64,000 bases of DNA from Asticcacaulis taihuensis (GTDB taxonomy: Bacteria > Pseudomonadota > Alphaproteobacteria > Caulobacterales > Caulobacteraceae), in contig NZ_FMTS01000001.1 of the NCBI RefSeq assembly GCF_900100255.1, forward strand, positions 310,001-374,000. Reading direction: 5' to 3'. How positions within the stretch are numbered: position 1 is the first letter of the stretch; every line of letters begins with the position of its first letter. Made by a program: the position numbers and the translations under genes. Below, piece by piece: positions 1 to 9,513 of the stretch. Below the pieces are notes generated by a model. The model saw nothing but the letters and a program-made list of their open reading frames with translations, ran no database searches and was not told the DNA's origin.

Positions 1-3000
1 CGCCAAAGAAGCGCACCTCACCATCCCGGCCCTTGCTGCGCACCTTGAGAACGATCGAATTGCCCACTTCCAGGTGATCCCGGTTCTTGCGCAGGGACTC
101 CGGCGGGAACAGCACCTCATATTCGCCACTGGGGTCGGACAGGGTGACGAAGGCAAACTTTTCACCCGATCCCTGTGCGGCCCGCTCCTGCTTGCGGCGG
201 ATAATACCCGCCATACGGAAAGCTTCGCGCCCTTCAGATGCCAGGGCCACCGCATCGGCATAGAGGGTGACATTCCGGCGCTTGAACACATCCAGCATGT
301 CCTGCAACGGATGGCCCGACAGATAGAAACCAATGGCCGCCAGTTCCTCATCTAGCCGCGCTGGTCCCGATACCGTAGCGACATTCGGCAGACGCGGTCT
401 TGATGACTCATTGGAGCCGAACAGGCTGACCTGGGACGCTGCCCGATCAGCCGCCATACTCTGCGCATAGGCCATAAGGATATCAGCCGCCGCCACAATT
501 TGCCCGCGATTGGGATGAATAGAATCGAAGGCCCCTGCCCTGGCGAGGTTTTCCAGTGCCCGCTTGTTGACCGTCTTCGGGTCGATACGCTCCAGGAAGT
601 CAAAGATGTCCGTAAACTTCCCGCCTTCCTCGCGCGCCTGAACCACGCTTTGCATGGCTTCAAAGCCCACATTTCGGATGGCCCCCAAGGCATAAAGCAC
701 CTCGCCATTCTCCACATCGAAATCGGCCATGGATCGGTTGATATCTGGGGGCCGGATCGTGACATTGAATCGCCGGGCGTCCTGATAGAAGACCGCCAGC
801 TTGTCGGTATTGGTCATATCAAGGCTGAAGGTCGCGGCGAAGAACTCAACCGGATGATTGGCCTTTAGATAGCCCGTCTGGTAGGAAATAAAGGCATAGG
901 CAGCGGCGTGGGATTTGTTGAAGCCATAGCCGGCGAACTTGTTGACGAGTTCGAAAATACTGTCCGACTGCTTTTCAGGTACGCCCTTTTCAGCCGCACC
1001 GGAAATGAACCTTGCTTTTTGCAAGTCCATTTCTTCCTTCTTCTTTTTACCCATAGCCCGGCGCAGCAGATCAGCTTCCCCAAGACTGTATCCCGAAAGA
1101 ACCTGCGCGATCTGCATCACCTGTTCCTGGTAGATGATGACGCCGTAGGTTTCCTTCAACACCGGCTCAAGGCTTGGATGAAGCATGTCGATTTCCATCC
1201 GCCCGAATTTCCGATCGACATAGGTATCAATATTGTCCATCGGCCCCGGGCGATAGAGCGAGATAAGCGCCGTGATCTCCTCCAGCGAGCTACACTGCAT
1301 CTTGCGCAGAGTGTCACGCATCCCCTGGCTTTCAAGCTGGAACACACCGATCGACTGGCCGGACGCCAACAGATCATAGGTCGGCTTGTCATCCAGCGGC
1401 AGGGTTGAATAATCAATATCGACGCCGCGCTTTTTCAGATAGTTCTGCGCCCGTTTGAGCGTGGTCAGGGTCTTCAGACCGAGGAAGTCGAACTTGACGA
1501 GGCCGGCGCTTTCCACCCACTTCATATTGAACTGGGTCGCCGGAATATCCGACCGCGAATCACGATACAGCGGCACCAGTTCGGTCAACGGCCGGTCCCC
1601 GATCACAATACCGGCGGCATGGGTCGACGCGTTACGGTAAAGCCCTTCTAGTCTCAGCGCCGTATCAAGCAATCGCCGGACCGCGTCATCATCGTCGCGC
1701 GCCTCCTTCAGGCGCGGCTCGATTTCGATCGCTTGAGCCAGGGTCGTCGGATTGGCCGGGTTGTTTGGCACCATCTTGCACAGACGATCCACCTGCCCCA
1801 GCGGCAACTGCATCACCCGTCCGGTATCACGCAAGACAGCGCGCGCCTGAAGCGTACCGAAGGTAATGATCTGCGCCACCCGGTCACGACCGTATTTTTC
1901 CTGCACATAGGAGATCACCTCTTCGCGGCGCTCCTGACAGAAGTCGACGTCGAAGTCCGGCATCGAAACCCGCTCCGGATTGAGGAAGCGCTCGAACAGC
2001 AAACCAAAGCGCAAGGGGTCCAGATCGGTAATCGCCAATGCCCAGGCTACAGCCGAGCCCGCACCGGAGCCCCGGCCCGGCCCGACCGGAATATCGTGCG
2101 CCTTGCCCCACTTAATAAAGTCCGAAACGATCAGGAAGTAGCCCGGAAAGCCCATCTGGATGATGATGCCGATTTCCCGTTCCAGACGCGCCCAATAGTC
2201 CTCCTCCGGCACGGCCAGCTTGACCTGTTTCAGGCGCATTTTCAGGCCCTCGCGCGCCTGATATGTCAATTCTTCCGCCTCGTTTCGTCCAGCGCCGGTG
2301 TCAAAGCGCGGCAGGATCGGATCGCGTTTGCTGACGAGAAAAGCGCAACGCCTGGCAATTTCCAATGTGTTGTCGCAGGCTTCCGGCAGATCGGAAAACA
2401 ATTCCCGCATCATGGCCGCAGGCTTGAACCAATGCTCTTTTGTGACCTTGCGGCGGTCCTCCTGCCCCATATAGGCACCGTCGGAAATACACAGCAGGGC
2501 TTCATGCGCCGAAGCCAGATCCTGCGTGGCAAACTGCACATCGTTAGTGGCAACCAGCGGCACGTCATTGGCATAGGCATATTCCACCAGACCGACTTCC
2601 GCCACCCCGCCCTTGACACCGCCCTGAGGTGATCCGTCATGACGCTGCAATTCAATGTAAAAACGGTCTCCAAAGGCCGCCTGCATCATCCGAAGCGCTG
2701 CCACGGCTTCATCCGGTTTGCCCTGACGGAACAATACGTCCACCGGCCCATCAAAACCGCCCGAAAGCAGGATCAGCCCCTCGCTATGCTCGACTACCTG
2801 CTCCCAGCGCACATGCGGCTCTTCGGCGGCATCAGCATCAACATAGGCAATGGAAGACAGCTTTGTGAGGTTGAGATAGCCCGCTTCATTCTGGACAAAC
2901 AGAACGACGGTCGGGATCTTGCCCCAGCGCTCTGATGGTGCGCCGCCAATTCCCTTTACCGGCAGCGAACAACCAATAATGGGCTGGACGCCCGTGTCCT

Positions 3001-3169
3001 TGCATACTTGAGAAAATTCGAGAGCGCCGAAGAGATTGCAGCGATCCGCGATTCCCACGGCCGGCATGTTCTGTTTATGGGCAAGCTTGCCCATATCATA
3101 AGCCTTGATGGCGCCTTCCAGTAGCGAATAGGCCGACTTGACGCGCAGGTGTATGAAATCTTCGCTCAC
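1..3169 (-). CDS. dnaE: DNA polymerase III alpha subunit (3' end outside window)
   Basis: Replicative DNA polymerase catalytic subunit. The reverse strand reads from a GTG start preceded by AGGAG eight bases upstream; the start reads [20 protein letters not shown], the usual PHP-domain opening of DnaE. About 1056 codons are present and the frame is still open at base 2 (ending [14 protein letters not shown]), so roughly the last 90 residues of a normal 1150-residue DnaE lie outside. The palm motif PDFDVDF, carrying two catalytic aspartates, is encoded near 1944-1964. The tail that is visible belongs to the OB-fold region. It follows a 29-codon ORF by 41 bases with no terminator between, so the two may share the LexA-box promoter. 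This is the main DnaE, not the error-prone DnaE2: no imuA/imuB neighbour is visible. Confidence 0.95.
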   Translation of the reverse strand, partial: MSEDFIHLRVKSAYSLLEGAIKAYDMGKLAHKQNMPAVGIADRCNLFGALEFSQVCKDTGVQPIIGCSLPVKGIGGAPSERWGKIPTVVLFVQNEAGYLNLTKLSSIAYVDADAAEEPHVRWEQVVEHSEGLILLSGGFDGPVDVLFRQGKPDEAVAALRMMQAAFGDRFYIELQRHDGSPQGGVKGGVAEVGLVEYAYANDVPLVATNDVQFATQDLASAHEALLCISDGAYMGQEDRRKVTKEHWFKPAAMMRELFSDLPEACDNTLEIARRCAFLVSKRDPILPRFDTGAGRNEAEELTYQAREGLKMRLKQVKLAVPEEDYWARLEREIGIIIQMGFPGYFLIVSDFIKWGKAHDIPVGPGRGSGAGSAVAWALAITDLDPLRFGLLFERFLNPERVSMPDFDVDFCQERREEVISYVQEKYGRDRVAQIITFGTLQARAVLRDTGRVMQLPLGQVDRLCKMVPNNPANPTTLAQAIEIEPRLKEARDDDDAVRRLLDTALRLEGLYRNASTHAAGIVIGDRPLTELVPLYRDSRSDIPATQFNMKWVESAGLVKFDFLGLKTLTTLKRAQNYLKKRGVDIDYSTLPLDDKPTYDLLASGQSIGVFQLESQGMRDTLRKMQCSSLEEITALISLYRPGPMDNIDTYVDRKFGRMEIDMLHPSLEPVLKETYGVIIYQEQVMQIAQVLSGYSLGEADLLRRAMGKKKKEEMDLQKARFISGAAEKGVPEKQSDSIFELVNKFAGYGFNKSHAAAYAFISYQTGYLKANHPVEFFAATFSLDMTNTDKLAVFYQDARRFNVTIRPPDINRSMADFDVENGEVLYALGAIRNVGFEAMQSVVQAREEGGKFTDIFDFLERIDPKTVNKRALENLARAGAFDSIHPNRGQIVAAADILMAYAQSMAADRAASQVSLFGSNESSRPRLPNVATVSGPARLDEELAAIGFYLSGHPLQDMLDVFKRRNVTLYADAVALASEGREAFRMAGIIRRKQERAAQGSGEKFAFVTLSDPSGEYEVLFPPESLRKNRDHLEVGNSIVLKVRSKGRDGEVRFFG

Positions 3170-3210
3170 GATGCGCTCCTATTGGGTGAACCCGGCCTGG
3201 TTCGCGCGAC

Positions 3211-3300
3211 TCACGCCGCCAGCGACACCACATGACACATGAGGAAAACAAAACCCGTAACGGCGGCAAATGACAACATGTTATGCAGGGCGCTGACCAT
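3211..3300 (-). CDS. sidA: 29-aa single-pass membrane peptide, candidate SOS division inhibitor SidA
   Basis: A 29-codon ORF runs from ATG at 3300 to TGA at 3211, with AAGGA about ten bases upstream. The peptide starts MVSALHNMLSFAAV and is one hydrophobic helix (residues about 8-26) with no charged residue inside it. It lies 18 bases downstream of a perfect GTTC-N7-GTTC LexA box and 41 bases upstream of dnaE. Known from family: Caulobacter crescentus SidA is a LexA-repressed inner-membrane peptide of 29 residues that inhibits division through FtsW/FtsN. Length, membrane topology and LexA control match; orthology is inferred because I cannot align the sequences. A shifted reading beginning with GTG at 3308 gives a cysteine- and arginine-rich product and is less likely. 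Confidence 0.6.
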   Translation of the reverse strand: MVSALHNMLSFAAVTGFVFLMCHVVSLAA

Positions 3301-3318
3301 TTTTCCACATTCCTTTGC

Positions 3319-3370
3319 GTTCTATAAACGTTCTTTAATTCACGCTTTGTTCTTTATTCTTGTTTTGTTC
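3319..3370 (-). promoter_or_regulatory. Array of three LexA-type direct-repeat boxes
   Basis: On the plus strand 3319-3333 is a perfect GTTC-N7-GTTC, the alphaproteobacterial LexA operator. Two further pairs, ATTC-N7-GTTC, lie at 3338-3352 and 3356-3370, each with one mismatch in one half site. They sit immediately upstream of the 29-codon ORF and then dnaE, both on the minus strand. A possible -35/-10 pair on the minus strand (TTGCGT, 17 bases, TAAAGA) would be covered by the array. LexA repression is inferred from the perfect box; cooperative use of the imperfect pairs is a guess. Confidence 0.75.
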
Positions 3371-3435
3371 CCCACGCAATAGGAATTCTGCTCCACAGGC
3401 GGAACAAAATTATAAGCTGTTGATTGATAAGTGGA

Positions 3436-4137
3436 TTAAATTTCTGCGTGAACGTCGAAAGGCACTAACTGGCCATCGAGCAGCCTGACCACGCGGTCCA
3501 TATGTTTCGCCAGTTCCAGGTTATGGGTAGCGATCACCGCCCCCACACCCTGCGCTTTGACGATGGCCTTGAGGGCGTCAAACACCTGCCCTGATGTCGC
3601 CGGGTCGAGATTGCCCGTCGGCTCATCGGCCAGCAGCAGGCGCGGCTTATTGGCCAATGCCCGTGCGATGGCCACGCGTTGCTGTTCGCCACCTGAAAGC
3701 TGCGCCGGCAGATGATCCAGCCGTTCAGCGAGCCCAAGGGCGGTTAGTAATTCCCTCGCCCGCGTCTCAGCTTCCTTCATCGGCCGCCCCAGGATGCGCT
3801 GCGGTACAGCGACATTGCCTACAGCCGTATATTCCGGCAGCAGGTGATGAAACTGATAGACGAAGCCGATCTTTTCCAGTCGCGCCTTCGTGCGCAAGCG
3901 CTCGTCCGCCGAATGGAAGTCCTCACCATCAATGGTGAGGCGGGCATTCGGCGCGGCTTCCAGCAGACCGGCGGCATGAAGCAGGGACGACTTGCCGGAC
4001 CCCGACGGTCCGACTAGGCCGACCAGTTCACCGGGCATGACATCGAGATCGACGCCTTTCAGCACGGCCAGCTTGCGCCCATCCCCCAGCGCATAATCGC
4101 GGTGCAGACCCTTGAGCGACAGAACCGGACTACTCAT
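3436..4137 (-). CDS. lolD: Lipoprotein-releasing system ATP-binding protein LolD
   Basis: ATPase of the ABC transporter that extracts outer-membrane lipoproteins from the inner membrane and hands them to LolA. The 233-residue protein has Walker A (GPSGSGKS, residues 43-50), the signature LSGGEQQRVAIARAL and Walker B with LLLADEPTGNLD, the usual MacB/LolD-type sequence. An upstream in-frame extension lacks homology; the ATG at 4137 begins MSSPVLSLKG. Its start overlaps the end of the permease gene by eight bases, so the two are translationally coupled. The pairing with a LolC/E permease separates it from FtsE or MacB. Confidence 0.92.
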   Translation of the reverse strand: MSSPVLSLKGLHRDYALGDGRKLAVLKGVDLDVMPGELVGLVGPSGSGKSSLLHAAGLLEAAPNARLTIDGEDFHSADERLRTKARLEKIGFVYQFHHLLPEYTAVGNVAVPQRILGRPMKEAETRARELLTALGLAERLDHLPAQLSGGEQQRVAIARALANKPRLLLADEPTGNLDPATSGQVFDALKAIVKAQGVGAVIATHNLELAKHMDRVVRLLDGQLVPFDVHAEI

Positions 4138-5416
4138 AACGCAAAGCCTCCACGGGTTCGAGCTTGGAGGCCCAGAGGGCCGGGAAGAAGGTGGAAATAC
4201 AGGCTGCCAGCAGAGAGGCGATGACCACAAACGCCACCTCCGACGGTTCCATCTTGGCCGGCACCGCGTCGAGATAATAGACATCGGCCGGGAACAGCTT
4301 GGTATGCAGCAGCCATTCCAGGAAATGCTGGATCGGCCCGATGAAGGTGCAAAACAGCACCCCCAGCAGCAGGCCCGCAGCCGTACCGGCAGCGCCGATG
4401 ATCGTGCCCGTCATGAAGAATATCCGCGAGATTGCCGCCCGGTCGGCGCCCATGGTGCGCAGTATGGCGACGTCGCGCGTCTTGTTCTTCACCAGCATGA
4501 CGATACCGGAAATGATGTTGAGCGTGGCGATGATGACGATGAAGAACAGGATAAACCGCATGGCCGTGCGCTCGACCTTGAGCGCGCCCCACAGCGAGGC
4601 GTTCTGCTCCTTCCAGTCGGAAATATAGGCCCCCTCGCCCGCTGCTTTGGTCAGGGCCGGACGATAGAGATCGATATCATAGGGCTTGTCGACCTTGATT
4701 TCGACCGTATCCCACTCGTCCTCGCGGTCGAAGAACAGTTGCGCCTGGGAGATCGGCATGTAGATGAAAGCCTTGTCGATATCGCTGACGCCGCTCTTGA
4801 AAATGCCGCCGACCGTGTATTCCTTGCGTCTTGGCGTAGCGCCGAAGGCGGTCGAACCACCTGGCGATACGAGCGTCACCTCGTCGCCAGCATTGAGCCC
4901 CAGTTCATTGGCCACGCCACTGCCGACCAGGATGACATCCCCGCCGTAATCGCCGACGCCAAACTGCGCCATGCCATCGGCTGGCCGGATGCTGTCGCTG
5001 ATCAGCTTGGTGTGTTTGAGCGCTTCGGGGATGACGCCACGCATATAGGCCAGCCCCGTCTGGCCATGCGAATTCTGGATAAGACCCGGCGAATCCAGAT
5101 AAGGATTTGCATCAACAACGCCTGGTATCGCCTTGATCCGCTTGAGCATATCGTCACGATGAGCAAAATCGTTGATTGGCTGCCCGGAAACATAGGCGTG
5201 ACCGCTAAAGGCCAGGACACGCGACATCAACTCATCGCGGAAACCGTTCATGATCGACAGCACGCTGATCAGCGCCGTCACCGCCAGCATGATGCCGGTG
5301 AAGCTGATGATGGCGATGACCGCGATGCCGCCGTCCTTGCGCTTGGTGCGGAGATATTTCAGGGCGAGATCAAATTCCCAGCCTTTGAAATTGAACAGCG
5401 ACAGCAACGATCCCAT
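4130..5416 (-). CDS. lolC: Lipoprotein-releasing system permease (LolC/LolE/LolF family)
   Basis: Membrane subunit of the Lol exporter. The 428-residue protein has the FtsX/MacB arrangement: a short cytoplasmic start, first membrane helix about residues 33-57 (VIAIISFTGIMLAVTALISV), a large periplasmic domain, then three C-terminal helices (about 270-300, 318-350, 390-415). Only one permease gene accompanies one ATPase, so the complex may be a homodimer of the LolF type known in many non-enteric bacteria, rather than a LolC-LolE heterodimer. A second permease elsewhere in the genome cannot be excluded. It starts five bases after the proS stop codon. Confidence 0.9.
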   Translation of the reverse strand: MGSLLSLFNFKGWEFDLALKYLRTKRKDGGIAVIAIISFTGIMLAVTALISVLSIMNGFRDELMSRVLAFSGHAYVSGQPINDFAHRDDMLKRIKAIPGVVDANPYLDSPGLIQNSHGQTGLAYMRGVIPEALKHTKLISDSIRPADGMAQFGVGDYGGDVILVGSGVANELGLNAGDEVTLVSPGGSTAFGATPRRKEYTVGGIFKSGVSDIDKAFIYMPISQAQLFFDREDEWDTVEIKVDKPYDIDLYRPALTKAAGEGAYISDWKEQNASLWGALKVERTAMRFILFFIVIIATLNIISGIVMLVKNKTRDVAILRTMGADRAAISRIFFMTGTIIGAAGTAAGLLLGVLFCTFIGPIQHFLEWLLHTKLFPADVYYLDAVPAKMEPSEVAFVVIASLLAACISTFFPALWASKLEPVEALRYE

Positions 5417-5421
5417 GCGAT

Positions 5422-6738
5422 CTATGCCTTGGAAAGTTGCGCGAGACCGTCTTCAAACGGCACGGTCAGGCGCTCACCGGTGGCGCGGTTCTTCAGTTCG
5501 ACCTGGCCGTCCGCCAGCCCTTTGGGGCCGATGATCAGTTGCCAGGGCACGCCAATCAGGTCCATGGCGGCGAACTTGGCGCCGGCACGCTCGTCGGTAT
5601 CGTGGTAAAGCACGTCGCGTCCGGCCGATTGCAGGGCCTTGTATGCCTTCTCACAGGCGGCGTCGCAGGCTTCATCACCCTGACGCAGGTTTATGATCGC
5701 CACATCAAAAGGCGCGACGCTTTCCGGCCAGATGATGCCGGCCTCATCATGCGAGGCTTCGATGATCGCGCCCAGCAGACGCGACACGCCGACGCCATAG
5801 GAGCCCATATGGACGGTGATTTCGCCGTCGGGACCATTGACCACGGCCTTCATCGGTTTGGAATATTTCTCGCCGAAATAGAAGATGTGGCCGACTTCGA
5901 TACCGCGCGCCGAGACCTGCTTGTCTTCCGGCACCTCGGCCTTGAAGCGTGCGTCGTCGTGCATTTCCTCGGTGGCGGCATAAAGCGCGGTGCGGCCCTC
6001 GAAGATATGTTCGAGATTGTCCCAGTCAACATCATTGCCGGGCGCCGGCATATTGATCAGGTCTTCATGGCAGAAGACGGCGCTCTCGCCGGTATCGGCC
6101 AGGATGATGAATTCGTGCGACAGGTCGCCGCCGATCGGACCTGTATCGGCACGCATCGGCACGGCCTTCAGACCCAGGCGCGAGAAGATATTCAGATAGG
6201 CCGTGAACATGCGGTTGTACGACTTACGCGCCGCCGCCTCGTCAACGTCGAACGAATAGGCGTCCTTCATCAGGAATTCGCGGCCGCGCATCACGCCAAA
6301 ACGCGGGCGCTGTTCATCGCGGAATTTCCACTGGATATGGAAGAGGTTCAGCGGCAGATCCTTATAGGAACGCACCGTTCCGCGGAAAATTTCCGTGATC
6401 ATTTCCTCATTGGTCGGCCCGTAGAGCATCTCGCGCTCGTGGCGGTCCTTGATGCGCAGCATTTCCTGGCCGTAATCTTCGTAACGGCCGGATTCACGCC
6501 ACAGGTCAGCCAGTTGCAGGGTCGGCATCAACAGTTGAATCGAACCGGCCCGCGCCATTTCCTCTTCGACGATCTTCTCGATCTTCTTCAGCACCTTGAA
6601 GCCCAGCGGCAGCCAGGCATAGATGCCGGCGGCTTCCTGGCGGATCATACCGGTGCGCAGCATCAGGCGGTGCGAGACAATCTGGGCCTCGGCGGGGTTT
6701 TCTTTGAGAAGGGGCAGGAAAAAGCGCGACAGGCGCAT
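5422..6738 (-). CDS. proS: Prolyl-tRNA synthetase (short type)
   Basis: Charges tRNA-Pro with proline. The 438-residue protein starts [19 protein letters not shown], the conserved opening; a longer frame exists but its first 12 residues do not fit. Class II motif 1 and motif 2 regions ([34 protein letters not shown]) are present, followed directly by the third motif region ([16 protein letters not shown]) and the anticodon-binding domain. The roughly 180-residue editing insert of E. coli ProS is absent, as is normal for alphaproteobacteria. It is first in a probable proS-lolC-lolD operon. Interestingly a tRNA-Pro(GGG) gene is also in this window, though not adjacent. Confidence 0.95.
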   Translation of the reverse strand: MRLSRFFLPLLKENPAEAQIVSHRLMLRTGMIRQEAAGIYAWLPLGFKVLKKIEKIVEEEMARAGSIQLLMPTLQLADLWRESGRYEDYGQEMLRIKDRHEREMLYGPTNEEMITEIFRGTVRSYKDLPLNLFHIQWKFRDEQRPRFGVMRGREFLMKDAYSFDVDEAAARKSYNRMFTAYLNIFSRLGLKAVPMRADTGPIGGDLSHEFIILADTGESAVFCHEDLINMPAPGNDVDWDNLEHIFEGRTALYAATEEMHDDARFKAEVPEDKQVSARGIEVGHIFYFGEKYSKPMKAVVNGPDGEITVHMGSYGVGVSRLLGAIIEASHDEAGIIWPESVAPFDVAIINLRQGDEACDAACEKAYKALQSAGRDVLYHDTDERAGAKFAAMDLIGVPWQLIIGPKGLADGQVELKNRATGERLTVPFEDGLAQLSKA

Positions 6739-6833
6739 GGTTGAGAATCCGTGTGTAACTTGAGTTGCGCGCACCCTAGACAGTTCGTCCTGGAGAGTGA
6801 AGCGCTTTTACACGGGATTATGGCGGATTCGCG

Positions 6834-7091
6834 TTACGCGCCGGGAATTGTCGGCAGCGGAATATGGACGAAGTACATGAAGACGATCACGAACACCCAA
6901 ACCACCAGCGCCACGACGCTGTTAATTCTGACCTTCTTCCACAGGTTATGAGTGATCGGTGCGCCTGGATCATTGCCCTTGATAACCTCTGTGCCCTCCT
7001 CAACCGGCGTGCGGTTCCACAGGGGCAGAATGGCGAAAAAGGTCACCCACCAGATCATCAGATAGATGGCGGCCCAGCTAATCGGGTTCAT
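6834..7091 (-). CDS. DUF1467 family small membrane protein
   Basis: An 85-residue protein with two membrane helices (about residues 6-26 and 58-79) separated by a short loop containing KGNDPGAPITHNLWKK. This is the pattern of the alphaproteobacterial DUF1467 family, whose members often sit near proS and lol genes. No enzymatic residues are evident and its function is unknown. It lies between argC and proS on the same strand, so it may be cotranscribed with them. Confidence 0.8.
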   Translation of the reverse strand: MNPISWAAIYLMIWWVTFFAILPLWNRTPVEEGTEVIKGNDPGAPITHNLWKKVRINSVVALVVWVFVIVFMYFVHIPLPTIPGA

Positions 7092-7112
7092 TGGCGTTTC
7101 CTGTAATCCAGC

Positions 7113-8057
7113 CTAGATCAGTCCCAGGCCCTCTTCCACACCTAATACCAGATTGAGGTTTTGTACAGCGGCGCCGGAAGCGCCCTTGCCGAGGTTGTCA
7201 AACACAGCCACCAGGTTGGCCGTATCCTGGTCCGGATTGCCAAAGACATGGATCAACAATTGATTGGTATTGGCAAGTGACGCTCCATGCACCGCAACGG
7301 CCGCCGCACTTTCCTCAGCCGTGGCCACGCGCACGAAGGGTTCACCGAGATAATGGGCCGTCAGCAGGTTGCGCACCGCATCTATATCCGGCTCATCGGG
7401 CAGCGCCCACAAATGCAGCGGCACCTGAAGGATCAGACCTTGGGGAAAATTAGCGACGATCGGCGTAAAGACCGGGGGGCTTTCCAGACCGGAATAGAGG
7501 GTCATTTCCGGCAGGTGCTTGTGCGCCAGACCGGTGGCGTAAAGACGCTCATGTCCTTTGCCGTGATCGGGCGCGCCTTCAAATTCGGCAATCATTGATT
7601 TGCCGCCGCCGCTATAGCCCGTAAGTGATGTGGCGGTGATCGGGAAGAAGGACGGGATGATGCCGGCCTCGACCAGAGGGCGCGTCAGGGCAATGAAGCC
7701 CGTGGCATGACAGCCGGGATTGCTGATGCGCTTCGATGCCTTGATCGCGGCGCGCTGGTCGTCGCTCATTTCCGGAAAACCGTAGGTCCACTCCGGATCG
7801 GTGCGGAAGGCGGTCGAGGCGTCGATCACGCGGACGTCCGGATTTTCAACCATTGACACGGCTTCAATAGCGGCTTCATCCGGCAGGCAGAGGATCACCG
7901 CATCAGCCGAATTGAGCGCATCCTTGCGGGCGCCCGCATCCTTGCGTTTGTCGTCACTGAGGCGGATCAGTTCGATATCGCTGCGCTTTTCCAAACGCTC
8001 GCAGATCTGCAAACCGGTCGTACCAGCCTCGCCATCGATGAAAACCTTGTGGGACAT
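7113..8057 (-). CDS. argC: N-acetyl-gamma-glutamyl-phosphate reductase (ArgC type 2)
   Basis: Reduces N-acetylglutamyl phosphate to the semialdehyde in arginine synthesis. The 314-residue protein begins MSHKVFIDGEAGTTGLQI, the short NADP-binding start of type 2 ArgC. The catalytic cysteine is in SNPGCHATGF, and the motif GYSGGGKSMI follows. In Caulobacteraceae and other alphaproteobacteria argC commonly follows rplM-rpsI on the same strand, as here. A 175-bp inverted repeat lies between rpsI and argC, so argC is probably transcribed separately from the ribosomal genes, which also end at a strong terminator. Confidence 0.95.
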   Translation of the reverse strand: MSHKVFIDGEAGTTGLQICERLEKRSDIELIRLSDDKRKDAGARKDALNSADAVILCLPDEAAIEAVSMVENPDVRVIDASTAFRTDPEWTYGFPEMSDDQRAAIKASKRISNPGCHATGFIALTRPLVEAGIIPSFFPITATSLTGYSGGGKSMIAEFEGAPDHGKGHERLYATGLAHKHLPEMTLYSGLESPPVFTPIVANFPQGLILQVPLHLWALPDEPDIDAVRNLLTAHYLGEPFVRVATAEESAAAVAVHGASLANTNQLLIHVFGNPDQDTANLVAVFDNLGKGASGAAVQNLNLVLGVEEGLGLI

Positions 8058-8075
8058 AGGATGCTCCAGAAAAGG

Positions 8076-8250
8076 AAGTAAGAAACCCCACCACCATTAC
8101 GCTCCGCAAAACTTCGTTTCGCTTTGCTAATGGTCCCCCTCCCCGACAAGCGGGGAGGATCAAGAAAGGAATACGCGCTCAAATCTTGTACCTCTCCGCT
8201 TGTCGGGGAGGGGGACCGCGCCGAAGGCGTGGTGGTGGGGCTTCTTACTT
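8076..8250. repeat. BIME-like inverted repeat, family B copy 1
   Basis: Two roughly 75-85 bp units in opposite orientation. Each unit has an outer segment ACCCCACCACCA and an inner hairpin segment (GGTCCCCCTCCCCGAC ... CGGGGAGG). Outer ends AAGTAAGAAACCCCACC and GGTGGGGCTTCTTACTT are mutually complementary. The same units, in the reversed order, occur at 40960-41134. It sits between argC and rpsI. It resembles REP/BIME elements: palindromic, intergenic and without an ORF. Confidence 0.85.
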
Positions 8251-8265
8251 TGAAAACAAGCAAAG

Positions 8266-8299
8266 AAAAAGGCGTTCCGGTTTTCCGAAACGCCTTTTC
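8266..8299 (-). terminator. Rho-independent terminator after rpsI
   Basis: On the minus strand a GC-rich stem (AGGCGTTTCGG / CCGGAACGCCT, one mismatch) with an AAAA loop is flanked by A and T runs, 20 bases after the rpsI stop. It ends the rplM-rpsI transcript before argC. The A run on the other side would let it work in both directions. Confidence 0.85.
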
Positions 8300-8319
8300 C
8301 AAACACACAAGTGTGTCGA

Positions 8320-8805
8320 TTAACGCTTCGAGAACTGGAAGCTCTTACGGGCCTTGGCGCGGCCGTACTTCTTACGCTCGACGACGCGCGAGTCGCGGGT
8401 CAGGAAGCCGGCGGCCTTCAGGGTCGGGCGCAGACCCGGCTCATAATAGGTCAGCGCCTTCGACAGGCCGTGACGGATCGCGCCGGCTTGACCCGACAGG
8501 CCCGAACCCTGGACCGAAACGAACACGTCGAACTGCGAAGCGCGGTCGGTCAGGTTGAGCGGCTGGGCAATCATCATGCGCAGGACGGGACGGGCGAAAT
8601 ACACTTCCTGTTCGCGGTCATTGATGATCCACTTGCCGGAACCCGGCTTGATCCAGACGCGGGCGATGGCGTTCTTGCGCTTGCCGGTGGCATAGGCGCG
8701 GCCGTATTTGTCGAGTTGCTGGACGCGGACAGGCGCGGCTTCAGGGGCCGACGACAGGGAAGCCAGGGCTTCCATACCTTGAGCGGGAGCTTGGATATCG
8801 GACAT
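8320..8805 (-). CDS. rpsI: 30S ribosomal protein S9
   Basis: Small-subunit protein whose C-terminal tail contacts P-site tRNA. The 161-residue protein has an N-terminal extension of about 35 residues ([17 protein letters not shown]...) before the conserved [18 protein letters not shown]; such extensions are common in alphaproteobacteria. The end [23 protein letters not shown] region is the classic basic S9 tail finishing in SKR. Its ATG lies two bases after the rplM stop, so the pair are translated as one operon, and a strong terminator follows. Confidence 0.97.
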   Translation of the reverse strand: MSDIQAPAQGMEALASLSSAPEAAPVRVQQLDKYGRAYATGKRKNAIARVWIKPGSGKWIINDREQEVYFARPVLRMMIAQPLNLTDRASQFDVFVSVQGSGLSGQAGAIRHGLSKALTYYEPGLRPTLKAAGFLTRDSRVVERKKYGRAKARKSFQFSKR

Positions 8806-8807
8806 GA

Positions 8808-9281
8808 TTAGACGCTCCGGACGTTCTTGCGGTTCAGCGACTTGAAGTCGACGACTTCCGGCTGCTGAGCTTCGTGGGGATGGGCGGCGCCGGCGTAGAT
8901 ACGCAGGTTGGTCATTTGACCACGGGCCAGCGGGCTTTCCTTCGGCATCATGCGCTCGACGGCCTTGGTCAGGACGCGCTCGGGATACTTGCCGTTCAGC
9001 AGTTGGCCAAGCGTGCGCTGCTTGACGCCGCCGGGGTGGCCGGTGTGCCAGTAGAAGATTTCGTTTTCCTTCTTGCCGGTCAGGTGGACCTTCTCGGCAT
9101 TGATGACGACGATATAGTCGCCGGAATCAACGTGCGGCGTATAGGTGGGCAGGTGCTTGCCGCGAAGACGCATGGCGATGTACGAGGCCAGACGGCCGAG
9201 CACGGCGTCCTCGGCGTCGATCACGATCCACTTCTTCTCGACTTCTGCGGGCTTCAGCGCCGCGGTCGTGGAGGTCAACAT
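8808..9281 (-). CDS. rplM: 50S ribosomal protein L13
   Basis: Large-subunit assembly protein. The 157-residue product starts [18 protein letters not shown], with AAGGA nine bases ahead of the ATG; the frame extends further upstream but that stretch holds the promoter. Conserved L13 motifs are [42 protein letters not shown] and [11 protein letters not shown]. It leads the rplM-rpsI operon from a good sigma-70-like promoter at 9337-9365. Confidence 0.97.
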   Translation of the reverse strand: MLTSTTAALKPAEVEKKWIVIDAEDAVLGRLASYIAMRLRGKHLPTYTPHVDSGDYIVVINAEKVHLTGKKENEIFYWHTGHPGGVKQRTLGQLLNGKYPERVLTKAVERMMPKESPLARGQMTNLRIYAGAAHPHEAQQPEVVDFKSLNRKNVRSV

Positions 9282-9336
9282 GATAAAATCCTTAGGTTTC
9301 CATCCGGAAAGGATATCCGGGCGGAGAAGAGCGCGG

Positions 9337-9365
9337 GATATACGGGAGAGACCTCGACCTGTCAA
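9337..9365 (-). promoter_or_regulatory. Sigma-70-like promoter of rplM-rpsI
   Basis: The minus strand reads TTGACA, a 17-base spacer, then TATATC. Transcription would begin about 50 bases upstream of the rplM ATG. This is among the closest matches to consensus noted here, in keeping with a ribosomal protein operon. Confidence 0.75.
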
Positions 9366-9451
9366 CGCATTATTTTTAACAAAAACACCAACAATCAATT
9401 GTTTTTAATGAGAAATTCGTTAAAGGTATTAAATTACCGCAACATTTTTCA

Positions 9452-9469
9452 CTGTCACGAAACGGTAAT
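9452..9469 (+). promoter_or_regulatory. Pho-box-like direct repeat upstream of the PhoX gene
   Basis: CTGTCAC, four bases, then CGGTAAT: two seven-base half sites at an 11-base period, as in the PhoB box (CTGTCAT repeats). The first half is a near-perfect match, the second matches at five of seven positions. It lies 44 bases ahead of a gene for a PhoX-type alkaline phosphatase, a typical PhoB target. Binding is inferred. Confidence 0.45.
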
Positions 9470-9513
9470 ACGGACATGGCAAGCCCTGAACATAGCTCAT
9501 TTGTGAGGATCAG

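Noticed and set aside
4112-5608. Long open frame antisense to lolC and part of proS
   Set aside because: Mirror of real genes in GC-rich DNA; the product is rich in His, Arg, Gln and Asp with no domain, and lies fully opposite well-supported genes.
5437-6744. 435-codon open frame antisense to proS
   Set aside because: Same shadow effect; no Shine-Dalgarno support and no recognisable protein motif.
8124-8558. Plus-strand ORF crossing the family B repeat and rpsI
   Set aside because: Product is arginine/glycine/serine-rich low-complexity sequence opposite rpsI and the repeat.
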